Source of the DNA: Flagellimonas oceani
GTDB taxonomy: Bacteria; Bacteroidota; Bacteroidia; Flavobacteriales; Flavobacteriaceae
Assembly: GCF_011068285.1 (NCBI RefSeq)
Contig: NZ_CP049616.1
Coordinates: 1,406,501-1,470,500, forward strand
Length of the DNA: 64,000 nucleotides
Direction: 5' to 3'
The notes under the pieces are model-generated. The model worked only from the letters and a program-made list of their open reading frames with translations, did not search any database and was not told the origin of the DNA. The translations under genes were made by a program, and so were the position numbers. Positions 15,456-23,454 of the stretch are shown here, one piece after another. Every line of letters starts with the position of its first letter. The stretch's first letter is position 1.

Positions 15456-16460
15456 TTATTTCTCGACCAATTTTCCATCAGGGTAAAGTGCAAAACGACC
15501 CCTGTCCTTATCGTGCACATTGTCCGGATGTGGCCATGGCCATCCACCAAACTGTGTAAGACGGTATTCTTCCATCACTTTTTGAATTTCTTCTTGGGTG
15601 TTCATCACAAAAGGTCCGTATTTGGCAACGGGTTCACCAATGGGTTTTCCTTGTAACACCATAATTTGAGCTGTTTCCGAACCTATTTTGATGTTTACAT
15701 CTTGTGTCGGGTCCAGAACAATTCCAAAATTTGGATTGATTTTTTTGTCCCCGATACGGATTTCGTCCCCTTCATAAAAATATAACACGCGATTTACTTC
15801 CGAAGAATTTGCTTTTGGCAACATGTACTCTGAATCTGCATCCACATGAATGTTCCAAACCGCTACCTCGTTCTCGGGATTTGCGGCCCATGAATCCGGT
15901 GCGGGGTTAATTGGATTCACATTTTTGTAGGTGCCTGCAACTACTTTTATTTTCGCGTTTCCCTCTTCAATAATCGGAATATCCTCGTTCCAGAGCATTT
16001 TAAAGTGTGGGTCCACAAACTTTCCAACTTTGGGAAGGTTCAACCAAATTTGAAACAGCTCCAGCGTATTCTCCTCATCATCTTTTAACAAGGGGAACAT
16101 TTCCGAATGCTGTACACCTCTTCCGGCCGTCATCCATTGCACATCGCCCTTGCCAAATCTACCAGCGGCACCTAGGGAATCGGAATGGTCGCAAAATCCC
16201 TTATTCACGATGGTGATGGTTTCAAAACCACAGTGAGGATGGAAAGGAAACCCCGGAATCGTCTGACCGTGGTACATGCGCCATTTGGCACTGGGATTAA
16301 AATCGCTTCCCAGACTTCTCCCTTTGAGCAAGGATTCATCTGGCCCCATCTCTCCATTTCCTTTGGGAAAATGGTCCAAATGGTATACACTGAACAAAAA
16401 TGGGTCCAAGGTTTGCCAAGGTGAACTTAACGGAAAGGTTTGTATAACAGGATTTTTCAT
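15456..16460 (-). CDS. Pirin family protein
   Basis: About 334 aa, a double cupin. The metal ligands of the first cupin are visible: HPH in FHPHCGFET, and HSE about 45 residues later (GRGVQHSEM). Pirins bind iron; some act as quercetin dioxygenases, others as redox-sensing regulators. I chose the ATG at 16460 (MKNPVIQTF). The longer frame to 16556 adds a Cys/Trp-rich head that runs through the hairpin at 16483-16507, which is the terminator of the next gene, so it is unlikely to be coding. It is convergent with murA (6-bp gap). Confidence 0.9.
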   Translation of the reverse strand: MKNPVIQTFPLSSPWQTLDPFLFSVYHLDHFPKGNGEMGPDESLLKGRSLGSDFNPSAKWRMYHGQTIPGFPFHPHCGFETITIVNKGFCDHSDSLGAAGRFGKGDVQWMTAGRGVQHSEMFPLLKDDEENTLELFQIWLNLPKVGKFVDPHFKMLWNEDIPIIEEGNAKIKVVAGTYKNVNPINPAPDSWAANPENEVAVWNIHVDADSEYMLPKANSSEVNRVLYFYEGDEIRIGDKKINPNFGIVLDPTQDVNIKIGSETAQIMVLQGKPIGEPVAKYGPFVMNTQEEIQKVMEEYRLTQFGGWPWPHPDNVHDKDRGRFALYPDGKLVEK

Positions 16461-16482
16461 AGCGTAATTTTTTTTTAAGATC

Positions 16483-16507
16483 AAAAGCCTGCAAGGTGCA
16501 GGCTTTT
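16483..16507 (-). terminator. Terminator between M20 amidohydrolase and pirin
   Basis: AAAAGCCTGCA (16483-16493) and TGCAGGCTTTT (16497-16507) form a perfect 11-bp stem with a three-base loop. On the minus strand it follows the stop of the amidohydrolase at 16528 by 20 bases and precedes the pirin ATG by 22 bases. Confidence 0.85.
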
Positions 16508-16527
16508 CAATCCAATTGTAATTTAAT

Positions 16528-17955
16528 TTATTTACCAGGAATTGGTGGTGGACCATCGATCATGGCCTCATATTTTACATCACCTTTTCTGGTCTTATAT
16601 TCTTCTTTTACTTTTTCTACCAATTTTGGGTCATCAAAAAGGTCAAGCATGGTCATCCCCATGGCTTTGGAAGCATAGATCATTCCTTTGTGCCCAATGC
16701 TCATGCCACCACAGGCTACCACGGCCCATGAATGCCAAGGCGTGCCTTTTGGGGCAACGGTAACACCAAGATTGATATTGGGTACATTCCAGCTGACATC
16801 GCCAACATCTGTGGAACCTCCGCCTGGTAGTTCTTCGGTTTCTTTTAATGGATGAATTTCTCCGTCCATACCCACTTGGGGCTTTCCGGTAGCTTCCTGG
16901 ATGGCTTTACCATAGGTAATTTCTTCATCCGTGTATGTGATCGGACCCAACAGTTCCAAGTTGTTCTGCATAATTTTACCGCCTTCACGGTTGACCAAAG
17001 TTTCGTAAATACCCGAAATCAATGAGTATTTGTATTCGACATTGGCCATAATGGCGGCACCTTCGGCCATGGCCTTGACACGCTCAAAAGTGGGAAGCAT
17101 AACTTCTCTTTTTGGGTCACGTACCCGTACCCATAAACGTGCATAATCGGGAACCACGTTGACTACTTGCCCACCATCTTGAATGTGGTAGTGGATTCGG
17201 GATGTTGGTTTGATATGCTCCCTGTAGTAATTGATGCCCGTTGTGTACAATTCCAAAGCATCGGAGGCACTGCGACCGTTCCATGGATCAGAAGAAGCAT
17301 GCGCTGCTTGACCATAAAACTCGATCATGAAGTCAATCAAAGAGAGCCCACTTTGCACATCGGCCTCTATTTGTGCGGAAGGGTGCCAACTGACATTTAC
17401 ATCGACATCATCCCATAATCCGGCCTCTACCATCCAGACTTTCCCAAAGTATTTTTCTTCGGCAGGAGTTCCCAAGAACTTTACCGTTCCTTTGATCGTA
17501 CCTGCTTCAATCTGTTCCTTAATCGCAATGGCGGCTCCCAAACTGGCAGCGCCGAACATGTTGTGCCCGCATCCATGGCCTGGTTCACCTTCAATTCGAG
17601 GGTCTTTGGTAGGAACGGTGTTCTGTGAAAGTCCAGGCAAGGCATCAAACTCGCCCAATACACTGATTACGGGAGAGCCCGAACCGTACGTGGCGGTGAA
17701 AGCGGTTGGAATATCGGCCACACCACGGGTAACCGTCATTCCGTTTTCTTCTGCATAATCCGCTAGAAGTTTAGAGGAAATGGATTCCTCAAAGGCGGTT
17801 TCGGCCAATGCCCAAATGGAATCACTGATTTTGATCAAGTTTTCTTTGTGCTTTTCTACCGAGGCAACAACAGCTTTTTTGTCCTTGGACATCTTTTGGG
17901 CAGAAAGGTTTAGCGATACCAAGCCCAAAAGGAGTAAGGTTGAAAGTTTTTTCAT
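16528..17955 (-). CDS. Secreted M20 amidohydrolase
   Basis: 475 aa with a signal peptide (MKKLSTLLLLGLVSLNLSAQ). The M20 metallopeptidase fold shows the metal ligands: GEFDALPG (Asp), GHGCGHNMFG (His pair), TPAEEKYFG (Glu-Glu). The dimerisation domain lies in the middle, around residues 210-330. Relatives are amidohydrolases of the AbgB/IAA-amino-acid hydrolase type that free an amino acid from an amide conjugate. The substrate here is not clear. The protein is predicted to act in the periplasm, which fits a nutrient-scavenging role. It is flanked by its own terminator. Confidence 0.9.
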   Translation of the reverse strand: MKKLSTLLLLGLVSLNLSAQKMSKDKKAVVASVEKHKENLIKISDSIWALAETAFEESISSKLLADYAEENGMTVTRGVADIPTAFTATYGSGSPVISVLGEFDALPGLSQNTVPTKDPRIEGEPGHGCGHNMFGAASLGAAIAIKEQIEAGTIKGTVKFLGTPAEEKYFGKVWMVEAGLWDDVDVNVSWHPSAQIEADVQSGLSLIDFMIEFYGQAAHASSDPWNGRSASDALELYTTGINYYREHIKPTSRIHYHIQDGGQVVNVVPDYARLWVRVRDPKREVMLPTFERVKAMAEGAAIMANVEYKYSLISGIYETLVNREGGKIMQNNLELLGPITYTDEEITYGKAIQEATGKPQVGMDGEIHPLKETEELPGGGSTDVGDVSWNVPNINLGVTVAPKGTPWHSWAVVACGGMSIGHKGMIYASKAMGMTMLDLFDDPKLVEKVKEEYKTRKGDVKYEAMIDGPPPIPGK

Positions 17956-18051
17956 TATAAAGGTTTTGAGTTAGTTATGTTCCATTGAATTGATTTGGCT
18001 TTTTCGATAAGTAAAATCATTCAACAGAGAACTAAAATTAACGAAAAAGCT

Positions 18052-19365
18052 TCAACTTACCGCTTCTTTATATGTTTTTAAACATCGTTCGCGGGCCATT
18101 TTATGGTCAACAATAGGGTCTGGATAACTCAATTCCTGAAGGTCAGGAACCCATTTATTGATGTATTTCCTGTCCTTGTCGAATTTCTTGATCTGTGTGG
18201 TCGGGTTGAATATCCGGAAATAGGGCGCGGCATCCACACCGCTGCCCGCTGCCCACTGCCAATTACCGACGTTGCTGGCCATTTCATAATCAAGGAGTTT
18301 TTCGGCAAAATAGGCTTCGCCCCACCGCCAGTCGATCAATAAGTGTTTGCAGAGAAAACTGGCCACGAGCATACGCACACGGTTGTGCATGTAACCGGTT
18401 TCATTCAGCTCGCGCATCCCTGCGTCTACCAAAGGATAGCCTGTTTTACCATTTTTCCATTTTTCGAACTCTTCTTCATTGTTCCGCCATTCGATCCTGT
18501 CGTATTTGGCTCTAAATGCCTCATTTACGGTATGCGGAAAATGCCAGAGAATCTGCATAAAGAACTCCCTCCAAATCAGTTCGTTCCAAAAGGTCTCGTT
18601 CTTCTCGTCAATGGCCTTCTTAATCATTTTTCGGATTGAAACGGTGCCAAATCGTAAGTGTGGACCCAATCGGGAAGTTCCCTTCTCCTTGGCGGGGTAG
18701 TCCCGAGTATCCTCGTAGTCCTGAATCAAATTTGAAGTCACTGTAAAATCGGGGACTTTTATGGAAGATTCCTTAAACCCCATATCCTCCAGTGAAAATT
18801 GCGGTAGTTTTTTGGATTGGTATAAATTTTTACCAAGGTCGCTCAAGGTATCGTATTCCACCAAATGGATGGAGGGATTAAAATTTTCCTTCCACTTTTT
18901 CATAAAAGGAGTGTACACCACGTAGGGATCACCATCGTCTTTCACCACTTCTTCCTTTTCAAAAATCACCTGATCTTTAAACGTATTGAACTGGACGCCG
19001 TTTTCTTTCAGCAGGGATTTTATTTCTTCATCCCGCTTTTTGGCATAAGGCTCGTAGTCGTGATTGGTATAAACAGCTTGAATGTTATGGTCTTCCAATA
19101 ATTGTTTGAATACTTTTTTGGGAGTATCATGAAACTGTGCAATTCCACCATCATGGTTGGTCGTGAGCTGGGTGTTTATTTTTTGCAACTGTTGATTAAT
19201 AAAGGTTACCCTAGCATCATCTTTGGGCAGGTTTTCCAGTATTTCGGTATCAAAAATGAAAATTGGCAACACTGGAAACTCATTTTGGAGCGCTTGATAG
19301 AGTCCAACATTATCATCCAGCCGCAAGTCACGTCTATACCAAAAAATATTGATTTTATCCTTCAT
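18052..19365 (-). CDS. phr: Class I photolyase/cryptochrome
   Basis: About 437 aa. The N-terminal antenna domain begins INIFWYRRDLRLDDN, the usual start; the C-terminal FAD-binding domain has GTSRLGPHLRFG, FWNELIWREFF, TGYPLVDAGMRELN and HNRVRMLVASFL, ending with WQWAAGSGVDAAPYFRIFNP. These are the conserved repair-type motifs, so CPD or 6-4 photolyase activity is likely. The start is the ATG at 19365, which overlaps the upstream SDR stop by four bases (ATGA). It is the last gene of a minus-strand trio (SRPBCC, SDR, photolyase), seen in other Flavobacteriaceae. Confidence 0.92.
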   Translation of the reverse strand: MKDKINIFWYRRDLRLDDNVGLYQALQNEFPVLPIFIFDTEILENLPKDDARVTFINQQLQKINTQLTTNHDGGIAQFHDTPKKVFKQLLEDHNIQAVYTNHDYEPYAKKRDEEIKSLLKENGVQFNTFKDQVIFEKEEVVKDDGDPYVVYTPFMKKWKENFNPSIHLVEYDTLSDLGKNLYQSKKLPQFSLEDMGFKESSIKVPDFTVTSNLIQDYEDTRDYPAKEKGTSRLGPHLRFGTVSIRKMIKKAIDEKNETFWNELIWREFFMQILWHFPHTVNEAFRAKYDRIEWRNNEEEFEKWKNGKTGYPLVDAGMRELNETGYMHNRVRMLVASFLCKHLLIDWRWGEAYFAEKLLDYEMASNVGNWQWAAGSGVDAAPYFRIFNPTTQIKKFDKDRKYINKWVPDLQELSYPDPIVDHKMARERCLKTYKEAVS

Positions 19366-20057
19366 GAGCTTATATTTAAGCTGGACATTCCGCCATCGAC
19401 CCCGATAACCTGTCCTGTAATCCATGAGTTATCGGGATTCAACAAAAACGTGGCCATGTTCGCAATATCGGCTGTGTTGCCGACTCTTTTCATGGGGTGT
19501 CTTTCGGACATCATTTCTTTTTTCTTATCGTTGTTCAACAGTCGTTCGGATAGGGGAGTGTCCACCAATGAGGGTGCAATTACGTTCACTCTGATCTTTG
19601 GTGCATATTCTGCGGCCAAGGCTCTTGCAAACCCTTCAATGGCTCCTTTTGCCGCAGAAACGCTGGTATGGAAAGGCATCCCTGTTCCGACCGCAACAGT
19701 ACTGAAAAACACCATGCTGGAACCTTCGTTCATTCTATTGATGATGGATTTGACCGTTTTGGCCAAAGCGATAAAATTGATTTCCATATCGTTTTGAATG
19801 GTATCGACCCCCATGGTTTTAAAGGGTTTTAGATTGATGCTGCCCGGACAGTAAACAAAACCGTCCAGCTTTTCCGGGATAGATTTTTCGGAAATGTCCT
19901 CGCTCAATACATCGAAGGGAATGTGGGTGACGTCTATATTTGAAAGCTCCTCGTTACTTCTACTGGCCACAAACACACGATTTTCTTTGGATAACTTCTT
20001 TGCCATCTCCAAGCCTATTCCATAAGAACCACCGATCAATAAAATATTCTTTTCCAT
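19362..20057 (-). CDS. SDR-family protein lacking catalytic Tyr
   Basis: 231 aa short-chain dehydrogenase/reductase fold. The NAD(P) loop GGSYGIG lies at 9-15, NFIALA-type dinucleotide contacts near 94, the Ser119 region FFSTVA, and Lys137 in SAAKGA. The Tyr expected four residues before that Lys is Val133 (TSVSAAK), so the usual Ser-Tyr-Lys set is incomplete. The C-terminal IRVNVIAPSLVDTPLS is typical. It may be a non-classical or binding-only SDR. It overlaps both its neighbours' reading frames: two bases from the SRPBCC stop and a four-base ATGA overlap with the photolyase. Confidence 0.85.
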   Translation of the reverse strand: MEKNILLIGGSYGIGLEMAKKLSKENRVFVASRSNEELSNIDVTHIPFDVLSEDISEKSIPEKLDGFVYCPGSINLKPFKTMGVDTIQNDMEINFIALAKTVKSIINRMNEGSSMVFFSTVAVGTGMPFHTSVSAAKGAIEGFARALAAEYAPKIRVNVIAPSLVDTPLSERLLNNDKKKEMMSERHPMKRVGNTADIANMATFLLNPDNSWITGQVIGVDGGMSSLNISS

Positions 20058-20058
20058 G

Positions 20059-20556
20059 TTATACTTTTCTAATGCTTAAAAAATTCTCTTTTCCGTTCAC
20101 CTGACCAAATAGCTCGGCAAGCTTTTTCTCCCTAAACCCAAAAATCTTTTGCAGCTGTTTCTTTACCAACATGGGGTGTGCAAGCTGTCCCAAAAAACCA
20201 AAAGGCAATTTATAATCGATAATATCTTCCATTTCCACACCTTCGGGGACTTCTTTTAAAAAGTGCTTGTGATGCCAAAGGGAATAGGGGCCAAAACGCT
20301 GCTCATCCACAAAGTATTCACCTTCTTTTACATGAGTGATTTCGGTTACCCATTTGGTCGATAGGAACGGAAACGGTTTCACGATGTATTGAATCACTTG
20401 CCCTTGAAACATGGGTCTATCCGCTCCTGCCAAGATATGGAATCCCATGTGCTCAGGGGTAATTACGGCCAGGTTTTTTGGGTCGGATAAAAAGTCCCAA
20501 GCTTCCTTTTTGCCAATGGGAAGTACTTGTTTCGATTTTAGTTGATAGAGTTGCAT
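20059..20556 (-). CDS. SRPBCC/cell-division-inhibitor-like protein
   Basis: About 165 aa. It begins MQLYQLKSKQVLPIGKKEAW, then DFLSDPKNLAVITPEHMGF, GQVIQYIVKPFP and DIIDYKLPFGFLGQLAHPML; these are the marks of the SRPBCC proteins often annotated as cell-division-inhibitor-like. The fold holds a hydrophobic ligand. The frame continues upstream to 20619, but those residues form a Leu-rich stretch with no family match, so ATG 20556 is preferred. First gene of the trio that ends in the photolyase; divergent from the DUF2911 gene. Confidence 0.85.
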   Translation of the reverse strand: MQLYQLKSKQVLPIGKKEAWDFLSDPKNLAVITPEHMGFHILAGADRPMFQGQVIQYIVKPFPFLSTKWVTEITHVKEGEYFVDEQRFGPYSLWHHKHFLKEVPEGVEMEDIIDYKLPFGFLGQLAHPMLVKKQLQKIFGFREKKLAELFGQVNGKENFLSIRKV

Positions 20557-20691
20557 GCAAATCAGTTTACACAAAGATAAAAGTAATATGTTTAATAAAA
20601 ATATTAAAAAGTTAAACAAAAATTAAATCAGACGATTTATTTTCTATTTTTGTTTTAAGGTTTAATTAACAAATAGAGCACTGCTTTGTCT

Positions 20692-20699
20692 TAATTTTG
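20692..20699 (+). promoter_or_regulatory. Promoter -7 box of DUF2911 gene
   Basis: TAATTTTG fits the TAnnTTTG consensus exactly and lies 31 bp before the ATG at 20731. Confidence 0.5.
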
Positions 20700-20730
20700 C
20701 TTTGCTAAACATTTAAAACATACAACAACT

Positions 20731-21585
20731 ATGAAAAAATTTACACTCTTATTATTCGCAATTTCGATGTGTTGTTCTTTACAGGCACAGATCCAAACTC
20801 CAGCGCCCAGCCCTGCTTCCACATTGGAACAAAAAGTGGGATTGACCGATGTTACCGTTAAGTATTCCCGCCCAGCAATGAAGGGAAGAAAAATATTTGG
20901 AGACCTAGTTCCTTTTGATGCCATTTGGAGAACTGGTGCCAATGAGAACACCACTATTTCATTTAGCGATGATGTAACTGTTGAAGGAAAAGAACTCAAG
21001 GCAGGTACTTATGCCATTTATACCAGACCTGGCGAGGCAGTTTGGGAAGTTTTCTTCTACACCGATACCAAGAACTGGGGTACCCCTCAAGAATGGGACG
21101 CCTCTAAAGTGGCCGCTACGGTAAAGGTCGAAACATTTGATATTCCAATGCCCATCGAAACTTTCACGATTACCATAGATGATCTCCACAACAATGGTGG
21201 AACCTTGGGGATTATGTGGGAGAACACATATGTAGGTGTTGATTTTATTGTTCCTACCGCAAAAAAGGCCATTAAGAGTATTGAAGAAACCATGGCAAAC
21301 AAAGAAGACCTAACTGCAAATGACTATTTTGCTGCTGGTTCTTACTACTTTGCAGAAGGCATGAATATGCAACAAGCAAGGGAATGGGTGGACAAAGCTG
21401 TTGAAATGGGCGATGGCAGTACGTATTGGATGATGCGTACACAATCGTTGATCTATGCTAAAATGGGGGATAAAGAAGCTGCCATTGAAGCTGCCAAGAA
21501 ATCTTTGGCCGCAGCACAGGCTGCAGGTAATCAGGATTATGTGAAAATGAACAAGGAATCCTTGCAAGAATGGGCGAAAATGTAG
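20731..21585 (+). CDS. Secreted DUF2911 domain protein
   Basis: 284 aa with a signal peptide (MKKFTLLLFAISMCCSLQAQ). Residues 30-170 are DUF2911: VTVKYSRPAMKGRKIFG, then PFDAIWRTGANENTTISFS and LKAGTYAIYTRPG. Residues 190-284 look like two TPR-type helical pairs (DYFAAGSYYFAEG, then EAAIEAAKKSLAAA). DUF2911 proteins are exported in Bacteroidota and have no known function. A terminator follows; the promoter box at 20692 precedes it, so it is monocistronic. Confidence 0.88.
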   Translation: MKKFTLLLFAISMCCSLQAQIQTPAPSPASTLEQKVGLTDVTVKYSRPAMKGRKIFGDLVPFDAIWRTGANENTTISFSDDVTVEGKELKAGTYAIYTRPGEAVWEVFFYTDTKNWGTPQEWDASKVAATVKVETFDIPMPIETFTITIDDLHNNGGTLGIMWENTYVGVDFIVPTAKKAIKSIEETMANKEDLTANDYFAAGSYYFAEGMNMQQAREWVDKAVEMGDGSTYWMMRTQSLIYAKMGDKEAAIEAAKKSLAAAQAAGNQDYVKMNKESLQEWAKM

Positions 21586-21616
21586 TGTTGCCTATTTCGA
21601 AAAATAATAAAGAAGC

Positions 21617-21639
21617 CCACTTTTTAGTGGGTTTTTTTA
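21617..21639 (+). terminator. Terminator after DUF2911 gene
   Basis: CCCACT and AGTGGG pair around TTTT, followed by seven T. It lies 31 bp after the stop at 21585 and overlaps the last codons of the convergent symporter gene. Confidence 0.75.
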
Positions 21640-23343
21640 TTCCTCGAAAGAGGAGCTGCCCAAAAAGTTATCGAATAGTTGTGTGATTATTGCCAATACG
21701 ATTACCAGTAAGCACCCAAAAGCATTCAGCCATAAATAGGACATCCAATCCAAATACCAGCCGATGATCACAATAATCTGGGTAACGATTGCAGCAACAA
21801 AAACTGCATTTCCTTTTACAAACTTAAAGAAGAAGGCCAGTAAAAAGATTCCCAGTACATTACCGTAAAAAATGGACCCTATAATATTGACCAATTGAAT
21901 CAAATTATCAAAAAGACTCGCTACGTTAGCGATTATAATGGCAATTATTCCCCAAAGTAGGGTAAAGGCCTTGGTTGCTTTTAGATAATGCGCCGGGTCC
22001 CGTTCCGTTTGAACATTCCTTTTGTACAGATCCAACGCAGTAATGGTACCAAGTGCATTTAGCTCGGAAGCGGTGGACGACATGGCGGCGGATAAAATCA
22101 CGGCCAGAAGCAACCCAATGAGCCCCATGGGCAAATTGTTGAGTATAAAATGGATGAACACGTAATCCTTATCGTTGGTCTCCACGGTAGCATCCGCTTT
22201 GGAAATCAAATTTTTAGCGGTTTCCCTATTTGCCGTTTCCTTTTCGTTTATTTTTATAATGTCCTGCTTCGCCTGCTCGATAGCGTTGTACTCTTTTAGC
22301 TCCAGTGCCGCAGAGAATGAATGTTGCGCCATGCGCTTTTCCTTTTCCAGTTCCTTATGATCATTCTCCAGGGCTTGATAGTCGTTGGCATATTCCGATT
22401 GCATTATCGCTTCGGTGGCGGCGGGATTAAAATTTAGGGGAGATGAGTTATATTGATAAAAAACAAAGACCATGGCGCCCACCAGCAGGATGAAGAACTG
22501 CATGGGAATCTTGAAAATCCCATTGAATATCAATGCCCATTGACTTTCTTTAACGGACCGTCCTGATAAATAACGTTGAACTTGGCTTTGGTCTGTTCCG
22601 AAATAGGCCAAGGCCAAGAAAAATCCACCGGTGATACCGCTCCAAAATGTATAACGGTTATCGGTGTCAAGAGAAAAATCAAGAATGTTGAGCTTGTTGT
22701 TCGCCCCGGCTATTTTTAATGCCTTATCAAAAGAAATATCGGTAGGTAGCGCTCCCATGATAAAGAAAAATGCAAAGAACATTCCCAACATAATGATGAA
22801 CATCTGTTGCTTTTGTGTCACACTTACCGCTTTGGTACCTCCGGAAACTGTATAGATAATTACCAGAATACCAATAATAACGTTCAAAGTGCGCAAATCC
22901 CATCCCAAAACGGCCGAGAGTATGATGGACGGTGCAAAAATGGTGATTCCGGCTGCCAATCCACGTTGTACCAAGAAGAGCAATGCCGTGAGGGTCCTGG
23001 TTTTTAGGTCGAAACGGCCTTCGAGCATTTCGTAGGCGGTAAAAACCTTGAGTTTTTTGTAAATGGGAATAAACACCAAACAGATGACGATCATGGCCAG
23101 TGGCAGTCCAAAATAAAACTGCACAAAGCCCAGACCATCGTGGAAGGCTTGGCCGGGAGTGGATAAAAAAGTAATGGCACTCGCTTGGGTGGCCATAACG
23201 GAGAGACCTATGGTCCACCATTTTACATCGTCCCCTCCGCGCACATAATCGTCCACATTATTGTTGCCTCGCGTTTTCCAAACGCCATATGCCACAATAA
23301 AGAGCAGGGTGCTACCAAGGATAATCCAATCGAGTATTGCCAT
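21637..23343 (-). CDS. Sodium:solute symporter (SSS family)
   Basis: 568 aa with about 14 membrane segments and the SSS pattern: ILDWIILGSTLLF at the start, RGGDDVKWWTIGLSVMATQASAITFLSTPG-type core (split here by VMATQ), then GGTKAV, and TDQSQVQRYLSG in the middle. The charged loop of about 90 residues (residues 325-400, many Glu, Lys and Asn) between membrane segments is longer than in most relatives. It moves a solute with sodium; neighbours suggest a sugar or amino-sugar derivative. It follows the 33-aa gene by eight bases. Confidence 0.92.
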   Translation of the reverse strand: MAILDWIILGSTLLFIVAYGVWKTRGNNNVDDYVRGGDDVKWWTIGLSVMATQASAITFLSTPGQAFHDGLGFVQFYFGLPLAMIVICLVFIPIYKKLKVFTAYEMLEGRFDLKTRTLTALLFLVQRGLAAGITIFAPSIILSAVLGWDLRTLNVIIGILVIIYTVSGGTKAVSVTQKQQMFIIMLGMFFAFFFIMGALPTDISFDKALKIAGANNKLNILDFSLDTDNRYTFWSGITGGFFLALAYFGTDQSQVQRYLSGRSVKESQWALIFNGIFKIPMQFFILLVGAMVFVFYQYNSSPLNFNPAATEAIMQSEYANDYQALENDHKELEKEKRMAQHSFSAALELKEYNAIEQAKQDIIKINEKETANRETAKNLISKADATVETNDKDYVFIHFILNNLPMGLIGLLLAVILSAAMSSTASELNALGTITALDLYKRNVQTERDPAHYLKATKAFTLLWGIIAIIIANVASLFDNLIQLVNIIGSIFYGNVLGIFLLAFFFKFVKGNAVFVAAIVTQIIVIIGWYLDWMSYLWLNAFGCLLVIVLAIITQLFDNFLGSSSFEE

Positions 23344-23351
23344 TCAGGATT

Positions 23352-23453
23352 CTAATTGTTTAGTATCATAATGAGGTAGAAAGCTAATATATAAATGGCA
23401 TTTAAAAGGATTACTATGGTGTATTCCTTTTTCCACTCAAATTTGATGTTCAT
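23352..23453 (-). CDS. 33-aa single-TM microprotein
   Basis: An ATG two bases after the TGA of the PIG-L gene opens a 33-aa frame that ends in TAG eight bases before the symporter. It has a charged head (NIKFEWKKEY) and one hydrophobic helix (about residues 12-30). It fits a small membrane subunit or stabiliser of the symporter, and the tight packing in the operon is the main argument that it is real. I know no named family. Confidence 0.6.
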   Translation of the reverse strand: MNIKFEWKKEYTIVILLNAIYILAFYLIMILNN

Positions 23454-23454
23454 A

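Noticed and set aside
16461-16556. N-terminal extension of the pirin gene
   Set aside because: It runs through a perfect terminator hairpin, and the residues have no family similarity; ATG 16460 starts at the conserved NPVIQTF stretch.
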